Positions 1-10,200 of a stretch of 64,000 bases of DNA are shown piece after piece; positions within the stretch are counted from its first letter, which is position 1, and every line of letters starts with the position of its first letter. Under the pieces are notes generated by a model. That model did no database searches, was not told where the DNA came from, and saw nothing but the letters and a program-made list of their open reading frames with translations. The position numbers and the translations under genes were made by a program. This DNA is from Cliona cf. orientalis. Its lineage: Eukaryota; Porifera; Demospongiae; Clionaida; Clionaidae. The DNA is taken from the NCBI GenBank assembly GCA_963930775.1, contig OZ005707.1, positions 4,464,001 to 4,528,000 of the forward strand, read 5' to 3'.

Positions 1-574
1 TCTCATGCTACGTACATATGGCTTCACATATTAATCATGTCTAACATGTATTAAGCATCATTGTGCTGTGTGTTTGAAAGCCTGAGAAACGAAGCACTAT
101 AGAGCAAAACCCTTGGTGCAAGTGCATAAAGTGAGTAGTTGCATGTCCCGAGAACCACTACACTACCATGCAAGCACATCAATGCTAGCAAGAGCCAAAG
201 GAGTAATCACAAGAATGCATACTGCACGCGATTACGTAATACGTAGTGTGCAGCAGTATCACATGTGCCATACCGTGGCCAGTGTATGCATGCTATGTCA
301 GCAATTTTGGCATGCAACGAGCCAAGAAGCTAATCTGCAAGTATGCTACGATCAGTGATGAGCTAGTCGTCTTGGTGATAAGTGTGTACAGTTAGTCATA
401 GACCAAATGAGTACTGTAACCCTTCTAGCGCATGCATGCCAAGGGTTAACTAGTTTATGCACATATTTATAGATCTTCGATGATATCACAAATAACAGTA
501 TGCTGTAGCTAGCTAAAAGATTTCAGCATAATTATATCTAGAGTAAAATTTAATAATAAGGAGGGGAAGAGAGA
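1..574. other. Upstream stretch without recognised gene
   Basis: No exon, RNA gene or complete transposon could be supported here. The open frame around 113-358 has no protein-like composition or recognisable motif. The missing 5' exon of the GBP-like gene that starts at 1256 could lie here or to the left of the window, but I could not place it. Confidence 0.4.
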
Positions 575-894
575 TACCATATTTATTCGAATACTAGCTG
601 CAGCTACTATTAATTTCAGCCTTGCCGGAGTGCGGCTACTAATTGAGGGTGGTTTTTATTAATTTGGAGCGACACCTCTTAGTAACATTGACACAATAGA
701 CTCGATTTTCAGGACTGATTTTCGAATGTTCGAGACAGATTGATCATCAATAAATAAGCATCAGAACCAAGCCAGGGCCATGTTTTTGCCTCGAACTAAC
801 GGCTTGCGATTATGGCCATGCCCACTTAATTGTGTTTGCGCATGTGAGGGCGGCTACTAATCAGGGTGTGGCTTCTATTCGAATAAATGTGGTA
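575..894. mobile_element. MITE with ATTTATTCGAATA inverted ends
   Basis: The left end (taccatatttattcgaat) and the reverse complement of the right end (taccacatttattcgaat) match except at one base. That makes a non-coding inverted-repeat element of about 320 bp. Sub-terminal blocks reading cggctactaat recur near both ends. There is no open frame, so it would be non-autonomous. The target-site duplication is not clear. Confidence 0.6.
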
Positions 895-1255
895 CATGTA
901 CTATTGAGCACGCTACTCGATTTTCTGAGATTCATGCACCAGGAATTACAAATTGACCAATGAGAGTGCTGAACTCAAATGGCACGTTGTGGGTATGGCC
1001 TTGAGTGCAAGCAAATGCAAGCGCGATTTGGCCGAAAATGCTAGCAGAGCACAATATAAACTCGCAAAAAATGCCTCTATTCTTCACAGTCCCAAGTGTT
1101 TAGCCCTGGGCTAGTCATGTGCCCAAGGCGGGAAATCACATTACTCACATATTGCACAGGGTATACAGTGCATTCAACACACTCTTCCTCTCCTTATTAT
1201 TTACTCTTGATTGTATCTGTGCAAGTGAAGTTACGTGTTTATTATTGATTTTTAG

Positions 1256-4200
1256 GTCCCGCTCCTGCTAAAAGAGTGTTCACTAAACGAAAATTGGGGG
1301 ACAATCTTCCATCATCCATACCAGTTATCTATCGCACTAACATGGAATATGATGCAGCAACAAACACACTCAAGAGAAAACCTGACAGCCGTGAGCATGA
1401 GGCTGGACTGCAGCTCTACTCTCAAGCAGCTAGGCTATTAAAGTCTATTACAAAGCCATTAGCAGTCGTTTCAGTCTGTGGTCGCTATCGTTCAGGAAAA
1501 TCTTACTTTCTTTCACGTATGCTTGGTTCTTCCGATGCATTTTCATTGGGGCATACCATGCATGCCTGTACCTTTGGTATCTGGATGGGCACAACAATCC
1601 TTGAGTGTGATGAATACGCTATTCTCCTCCTTGACACCGAGGGAATAGATGCAGTTGGCTCTACAGGTACTAGTGATGCGAGCATTTTAGTGATGACCAT
1701 CTTGTTAAGCTCGTTCATGATCTACAACTCGGTGCACGCTCCAACAAGAACAGATCTGGAGAAAATGAGGTACATGTACATACTACATAGTGAATTATTC
1801 AGAATCAAATTACAGTAATTTGATTCTGAATAATTCCTGATCGTATTAGGTTCACATTCTTATCTGTGTAGGATGTTTACTTTGGTAATTAGTTATCTTC
1901 TCATTGTATCCTCCAAAGCACTAGCGCTCATATATTGTGTGTGTAGCACCATTGGAGTATTATTATTTTTACTAAGTATTATGCCAGAGGTACATGTAGG
2001 TATCTCAACCAAGTGCTATAAATGGTTGATTTATTAACTTGAGTTGATAAATGAGATAACGGCACAGCTTTAATATCGTATTCTTTTAAAGTACACCTTG
2101 CAATGAATCCAGCTTATGAGCCATGCACCTGGCCACACACCCAAACAGTGGTGAAGGAATTTCTATGGAGTTGCTCATAGATTACATACAGTACATAAAG
2201 AAATTTGGATATGCAGCATTTTATACAAGCCATGCTATTACTTAGTCTGCCCTGAGGATGACTAGAGCATCTAGTCGAAACGTCGGCAAGTTTTACCGAA
2301 CAATTAAGTTGTCCGCAAAGAATCTTCGTTTTATTCATGCAGATTGCAACTGAGAACGATGTCACTTCAAGCTTAATTATACTTAGTAAGCCAAGCAAAT
2401 TATAGCTATGACTAGCGTACTCCATCAGTCACTAGAGGTGCTAGCTGTAGCCTTCGAATGTAGTAGCTGAATAGTCTAATATCATGCAGGTACGTTTACG
2501 AAAGATAGGTTAGTCATAGAGGCACTCAGATATGGATCTCTAACTACCCAGTTGGCACTCTATTGTGAAGTACACGTATATGTCATGGTTATTCTCCTAG
2601 ATGCTTGCTGTAGGTGCAGCATAATAAAGAATAGTTGAGCTAGCCAACGCAGTATACCGTACAGCGGAAATTTTCGAGGGAGAAAACTTTTGCGGATCGG
2701 TAGGAAAGGAGCATTTCGCGGAGAAAACTTTTGCGGAACGTTAAAACTGATCGCATAATGGGTGTGGCATTCCTAGAATTTCGTGAAGAAAACTTTCGCG
2801 GATGGCTGAAAAATCGCGAAATTCGTGAAAGTTTTCTCCCTCAAAAATTTCCCGCTATACGATAGCACTACAGGCCATGGGTTAGCTGGACAAACAGCTC
2901 AGCAAAAAAGCTATCAAGCCTATACGGTGGCGGATCCAGGATTTCTAGAAGGGGGGTTCTGATATACTGCTGCATGTGAATTTTTAGAAACCACGCCCGT
3001 TTCAATCGTTTTTGAGACGAACTACCAGCCCTACCAGTCCAATTATAGATTATATAGGAATATATAATCTATGGTCTACTGTAGGATGGGTTTTAATTGC
3101 GTAGTTTAATAATTGCGTTCTAGTCAAGTCAGGCCAAATTGCGAATCCAATAATTGCGATAGACGACCCCATACCGTACTGTAGTATACGTGCACGTTTA
3201 TGTTTGCGAATCTATTAATTGCGCAACGTAGAAAAACTCGCAATTCGCAATTAATAGATACTCGCAATTAAAACCAGACCTACGGTAATCAATCTGTTCT
3301 ATTTTCTTCTAGAACATTCTAAGGTGAGCCATAGCAGCAGTTTTCTTACTTCTGTATATAGCCAGAAAGGAGGGCCCAAGTTCCATTTAGCCTAATATCA
3401 GTATACTTCTTAGTGCCAGGTGCAGCCCAAGGGGGGGGGGGGGGGGGGGGGTGGGGAGTTCCTGTGCACCCCTGGATCCACCACTGCTATAACACTGGAG
3501 TCCAAGAAAGTCGCTCTAACAGTTATCACTAGCTTCTAGCTCACGATTCATATACTGTCACATTAATTTTGTAGTTGTGTCAAGAACCATTGACAGGAAC
3601 ACGATTTAACAGCTATCGCAACCCTCACACATGCACCGAGGCTTAATGACCAATTAACTCTTGGTGTGTGTCAACTATACAAGCCCTCATATCCATCCCT
3701 ATGCTGCAAAAATTGCTATCAGTAAAAATGCTGAATGCCTCGCAGTTGACAAGATATTTGCAGTCTAAACAGTTTGCCTTCATAAAATCCTGGATACGCC
3801 ACTGCAAAGCATAGAAATAAGCTCATTGGATGGTGGCGATGGCCTGGCTTTCTGTCTGGCCAGTGTTGCAGACTAATAGTTATATTATGACAGTAAAGCC
3901 TGATTTTGTGCACGTTTGAAGGCTCAAACAAGTCTTAGAGTGGGTGACTATTTTTTGCTGGTACTATAACGTTTGCTATTTCTGCAGATTGGTCCAAAAA
4001 CACAAAATTTTGTACTCGCTTAAATTATAGCCACAATTATGCACTATAGAGCATTAGAATTTGTCGACCCTGTACCATTTTGGCATACTGCAAAATTTAG
4101 TACTCACAAATTGTGTGAGAAATGCAGAAAAATGTACGTGACCTGAAAATCCAAAGAAAAGCTAGTAGGTAATGCTATTTACTAGACTTGGCCATTACGT

Positions 4201-7200
4201 ATATTTGAAATATTAAAGTGCTGTTGGCCATTTACTGCTGCAAAAGTGAATGGAGCTTATTTCTGGGGATACAATAGTGATTATGATTGTTTATCTGTTA
4301 CTGTCTACCTGATAGCTACATCCGTATAAGCAGAAATTTTCACCAGGACAAACTTCACTGAATTTTCCAGTGCCATGCCCTTTAAGGAGGAGGAAAAAGG
4401 GCCTGGTACACACTGTGTGTGCATGCGTTATTTTCCCAGTAAAAGCTGGGAATTCATATTTTTGTCCGCTTATTCGTCTGTAAATATGAACCTTAATTGA
4501 CCTCAGAAATAGTATGGTGATGTCAGCAAAAAACCCCACTGATTCTGTGTCTGCACCAGCAGGGGCGGATCCAGGATCTATCAGAGGGGGGTTCTTACTA
4601 ATGGTTGCGCGCGAAGCGCGCGCGAAAAATTTAAGCCACGCCCACTTCGCTCGTTGACCACGCCCATTTCTCGCTAGATGGCATGTTCGTGGGTCTTGTA
4701 AGGCGCTCCAAGACTTCAAATCGACCAAATATTCACTAAGAAACGTCCAAGTAGGTGAGCTAGAGACAGAGGCTTTAGTACTGTAGCTAGCTAAAAGGAA
4801 GGGGGGGTTCTATGAAGCCTGGATTTTACACTACTACACAGGCTAAGTACTAGACAGCTAGTCAGAAAGGGGGGTTCGTTCGAACCCATCGAACCCCCTC
4901 TGGATCCGCCACTGACCAGATCTGGACTAGGAAGATATGAATGGCTATCTTATGGTCAGATTTAGTTCCATAGGGCTTCCTTCACATGTCAGTCAGTGGA
5001 TAGCAGCCAAACAGTATCATGAGCATTATTTAGAACATATAGCTATCGACGATCTTTATTTACCACTTTATATGCTAGCTAGCTAGGCCACTAATAGTTG
5101 TGCGCATGAGGAGAAACCACATGCCTGTATGCATTATGCATTAAGTAGGCACTGTCTATAGGCGTGGCTAGGATGGCTAACCAAAAGGCACTTTTTCTGA
5201 CGCCCTCAATTTTGAAACATCTCTCTTGCCCAATCATGGGCGCAGTGCTACACCAACCAGTCAGGCACAGGTAAGCAGTGGTGTGATCCCGAAGTCACAA
5301 AACCGCAATGTGCAGAGTGCGTGTACGGATGTTCCCATTTCCTGGTCCAGAAAAACATTAAAAAATGTCACTTAACATCACGGTTTCAATCTATTTTTAT
5401 CTGCTATAATAATATTATGCTGATACAGTGTCTGTAAAACATATGCAACTATAATTGGAGCTTGCCGACAACAGACAGACAGACAGATAAAATTGATTAC
5501 TTTATCCTTCACCGCAAAACCCTCACCGCTAGCACTGCATGCATGACTCTGGGTATCTTGTACATGGCATGGTGACTACAAATATTATTATTATAGATCA
5601 TGTGACTGAATTGTGACCATATCCCTGTTTGCATGCTTATTCAACTGGTCTGGTATGGACTACTACTGCACAAATGTTGCAAGCCTGTAATAGCATTCTT
5701 GTAGAATGGAAGTGCTATGTAGATCATAGTGGAGTATCAAGGGGAAAGGCACCTAGCTATGTCACTTGAGAGCCACAGCATGTTTACCCAGCTAGGTCTG
5801 GAAAAACTAATAATTTTGCTTATTACCGTACCCTCGCGAAAGAGGGCCCATGGGCGGTGCACCTTACATTGGGCCAAAATTGGGGGATGGGCCGATATTC
5901 GAGGTATCAGTATCGCGTTTATACTCGAAAGAGCGCCCAGATAAGTTACCCACGCTAGCTTCATAATTTGAATAGTAGCAGCGGCTACTATTGATTCCAG
6001 CCTTATTCAAGCACGGTTACCAATCCAGAGCAAAGGCATCCACGATACTTCACCGTGTATCATTCAGTATAGCCGTATTCAGTGGGCGTGGCTACGATCG
6101 CTAGCCGTGTATAGTCTCGCGTGCCAGCCCCTCCTACCCAAAAAGGGAGAAAGGGTCTGGTAAATAACGTACCATCCGCTTGTCCCCGTGTAGGCTATAT
6201 CATAGTTGCCAACAGTCCCGATTTGAGCGGGACAGTCACGATTTTGAGGCTGTTTTCACTGTCCCGCCCGACAGACACTTTCATCAAAGGAATGTCCCGA
6301 CAAAGCCGAAAAGTACCACAATAACATTTGATAAACAAGATTATCATTACAAACTTGCAGAATAACACTCAGTTTTGATATTTTCTAGCCTGTAAAAAGC
6401 CAAAATCTTTCATGATCTTCAGCTCAGTGCTGCTAAACTGACGATCCAAATTTCGACCACACCCATGATTTTCGTTTTATTAGAGAATTTTGAGGTGGGT
6501 GTAGGCCGTGATGTGGGTGTGGCACATGCATAGAGCAGCATGTCCCGACCAGTAAACTCAGGAGGTTGGCAACTATGCTATATGAACTACCAATGAAATG
6601 GCAGTATCTAGTCACATGACCATCCGGAACGCACGAAGTAGCTGCTTAAATTGTACGCGTATACAATAAAGTTCACGGTCACTCGTCAGAGGAGGTAGGA
6701 CGGAAGATCACGTGCCACCTGAATTACCGCGCACTAATGAACATTCCACAGTCAATTAGCACAAAATTCTATATAAAACTGCGCTATTAGAACGGGATCA
6801 TGGTGGGATCGCGAGGGTTTGGGGCATGCTGGAACTGTGTGACAGATGAAGGCCTTGATTAAACAGCTCCCAACCCTATCAAGGGCAGTTTTTGGGCTTT
6901 TGGAGGTATACTACTCAGGTATACTTAAAACTGACCTTCTAGTTAGCTTCGACGCGGCTAGAAACCCCGCGATCCCACCATGACTCATCCTAACCGCGCT
7001 GGTTTATCTCGATTTTCGCACTAATTGACTACGGAATGTTCATTAGTGCGCGGTAATTGAAGTGACACGTGATCATCCGTCCCACCTCCTCTGGTCACTC
7101 GTAAGAGGTGCTGGCCCACGAGACTAGTCACGCGCTATCTTGGCAGGAACGATGGAGAAGCTCGAGGACGCAGTGAAGACAGCAAGCGCTGAGTTAGGCT

Positions 7201-10200
7201 TTATGTCATTTTAATAATGTCACGTTCTATGATGTCGTGCATTCCACGGGGACAAGCGGATGGTACGTTATTTACCAGACCCTTTCTCCCTTTTTGGGTA
7301 GGAGGGGCTAGCGCGCGAGACTAAGCCGTGTACGATGGTTTATTTGTGCTGAAACATGGCATGAAGTTAGCTAGGCTTAGTTTTACGGCTGTTTAGCACG
7401 TTACTTATCGATCTTACATAGATTATTCGAAGTATAGTCCAGCCATTTCATGCATTTGAGCTGCGCTTTCAAGGGCAGCTACGCATGAGCGCATATTCGA
7501 GTAAACACTAGACCTTAGCAGGAAATTGAGCCCAAAGTGGGGGGTGGGCCGACATTTCGTAGTGGGCCCTTTTTCGCGAGGGTACGGTAATTTTAACCAT
7601 GTAATAAGGTATTATTGCATTGAATTGGCAGTAGTTCTTTAATTATTGACTAGTATGTATGCCTGTTTTGACATTGATACATTGCTTTTCTATTTCAGCT
7701 GCTTTACAGTTCTTTCACAATCAATTTCAATTCGAGCTGGTGAAGAGAATGAAGACATGACCGACTTCAGAGTTCATTTCCCTGATTTTCTTTGGCTTCT
7801 ACGAGATGTTACTCTGGAGCCTACTGACAAGAAATCTGACATGCCGATTACACCTGCTGAGTTCTTGATGACTCAAGTCCTCATTCCTGGCAACACAATC
7901 CGACTAACTGTAGCTGACGAAGTTGTGATGTGTATTCGAAACTACTTCCCTACAATCGATTGCAAGACCCTTCCAATACCTTCAGCTGATAAAGGTGTAA
8001 TGCAGAACATCTCCGAGCGAGAAGATGAGCTTAGTCCCGATTTTATCAAGAGCATGCAAGAAGTTGTTGAGTCCGTTAAATTTGCAGCCAAAGTAAAGAA
8101 AGGATTCAATGGAATCACAGAAGTCAATGGATCCACTTTGGTGGAGCTGACAAAGCAATATCTGGTGGCTGTTAACACACCAAATGCTGTTCCAACACTA
8201 GACACATCATGGCAGAAGGTTTTGGATGCTCGAATGACAGATCTTTGTGGACGGCTGCTTCAAGAGTACAGCAATGATATGAAAAAAGCATTGAAGAGTA
8301 AATATCCTGTGGAGGTAGGAAAAAAAGGTGATGGTTGCTTAAATGAAAATACCCTTATGGGAATTCATGAGCGTATAATGGAAGCGAAATTGGCCCAGCT
8401 GGAGAGTGAGCTACAACCACTTGTTCCAGTCAACACGAACGAAAAATTCTCAGCAAGGCAATTTTCTTCAAGAAATGCTGAGATGATTGAAAGATTTAAA
8501 ATTCAAGTCGAAACATATGAAGAAGTCGAAATTGGTGGTGTCAAGGTCGAGCGTGTTGCTGATGGCCTCTTCTTCAAGTTCATTCAAAGGAATTACAATG
8601 AATCTTTTACTTTCTGTGCTAAGCTATTCCAGGAGCTGTTGGAGCCCATTGATGAAAAGATAAAGGAAGCACTTGCAGCAGGTAAACAAGCAACGTATAC
8701 CTATCCTCAACTGCAAGAGGATGCTGATGAGATGTACAAAACATATCAAAAGAAAGCTGTTGGTCCTGCAAAAGATTTGGTTTTCAAAGAACGAAAGGAA
8801 ACCATACTTGATCGCCAAATGCAGATGTATCAGACGATGATTGGATTCAAATCAGAACTCCTCGATGCCAAGCAACAAGCATTTGAGGCCAATGAACAAG
8901 CAACAGAAGCTCAAAGGAGAGTCACTGAACTTGAAAGGACTATCAAAGGGTTGGAGTTAAAGTTACTCATGAAAGAAAAGGAGCTCAAGGTCACCAAGCA
9001 AGATCAAATCATCAGTCACGTTAAGCGGCAGTTGAGCAAACAAATGAAGGAGGAAAAACAGAAATTTGACTCTCTATCTAAGTCAAAGAATGCTCATGAT
9101 TTGAAGGCAGCTGAAGCTTCCAAGCAGAAGATGGAGAAATTAAAGGCAGAATCAGAAAAGTTGTTGGAGGAAATGAAAGCAGAACAGGAACGAAAAATTC
9201 AAGAAACACAAAATGGTAAGTGAATACTGAATAGTGAATACAGAAATAGTGAGTACTAAATAATGAATACTTATATGCACATGAATTTTGCTCAGCACTC
9301 GCTATTAGGCTCACTTTGCATATTAGTTATATTTTGATATCTGCATGCTCTGCTTGTTGGCCCAGGGTTCCAGCCTTTTCAAATTAGTCGAAAATTAAGC
9401 ATGGCTTCTGTCGATTCTCAGATTTTTAAGCAGTGAGCACCATTAGTCTATGGTTATTTATCATACATACTGGTATGAGCTTTGCCTGAACATTAGAAGC
9501 TCTCAGATTTCGATCAGCTATCAGTATATAGATCCATGTGCAGGATTATGACGTAACGAGCATTACTGACCATCAAATGCCATGTGGGCGCGCGATCTCT
9601 GTACCATCAGAGGTACAGGTGGCACACTATCAAATGCCTTATAATAGTCATGGAAGAGAGCACTGACATCCATACAAGATTTGATCAGCTGCAACCAATA
9701 ATGTATGATCGAACGAAGAGCGGACACCTTGGTCTATGTTTATGTTATACTATGTGCAGCTCAATTTGCACCTACATCCTAAGCCTGGCTCAGGTTTGCT
9801 AGGTGGTGGAAAATCCTACTTGCAGTGTTATAGCATTAGGTGGGCACTCTTTCAAAGAAAGTTTAGTCCTGCAATTGAAGCAAAGCTATAGGGATAGGCA
9901 GACAACCTGTTGTTACTCTAACATAAGAGCTCTTTCTCAAGACTACCGTATGGCTATCATAATATAATACATTCATTGCAAAAGTGGATGTATCATTGAC
10001 ATAGTGTCCCGAGCAAGCCCCCACTCCCAGGTAAGCGCCCATGTACCGCATTTCAATGGGTCAGTGTAGCAGCTTCTATATAAACATGAAAATTACATTC
10101 TAGCAGATCAAAATCGCAATTTATGTTTTTTTGCGCCCATGGGCGCTTACCTGGGAGACTAAGGTACATATTGTAGAAGCTACAGTGCAACCTTGATTAT

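Larger units (their letters stand above)
6112..7323. mobile_element. Mutator-like non-autonomous element with about 79-bp inverted ends
   Basis: It starts tagtctcgcg and ends cgcgagacta. The terminal inverted repeats run about 79 bp (6112-6190 and 7245-7323) with about two mismatches, so it looks young. The host bases agccgtgta are duplicated on both sides (6103-6111 and 7324-7332). A 9-bp duplication with long inverted ends is characteristic of Mutator-like elements. It carries two further insertions (6193-6587 and 6687-7093) and no transposase frame. Confidence 0.78.
5824..7589. mobile_element. TACCGTACCCTCGCGAA MITE, split by a 1.2 kb nested insertion
   Basis: The ends read taccgtaccctcgcgaaaga and, on the other strand, taccgtaccctcgcgaaaaa. 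An uninterrupted 527-bp relative lies in the opposite orientation at 10821-11347. Comparison with it shows that the extra DNA at 6112-7323 is a later insertion, between tagccgt and ttattt. The host element is non-coding. Confidence 0.8.
1770..7698. other. Intron 1 of the GBP-like gene, packed with transposons
   Basis: This 5.9 kb intron separates the first half of the GTPase domain from the rest. Itemised separately are a perfect hairpin (1792-1836), a MITE (2656-2862), two GGCGGATCC elements (2925-3486 and 4560-4914), a TACTGTAGG/CCTACGGTA MITE (3077-3286), a medium repeat (4915-5515) and a nested stack (5824-7589). About 1840-2650 and 3490-4555 hold nothing I can name. A short CCTGGATACGCCACTG near 3789 looks like an isolated end of the GGCGGATCC family. 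Confidence 0.6.

Noticed and set aside
4291..4728. 145-codon minus-strand open frame
   Set aside because: It runs through the GGCGGATCC transposon and has no recognisable protein features; it is inside a GBP intron.
10001..10164. Splice-donor-like AGGTAAG blocks suggesting exons
   Set aside because: The same block recurs in inverted copies here and at 17648, so it belongs to a repeat.
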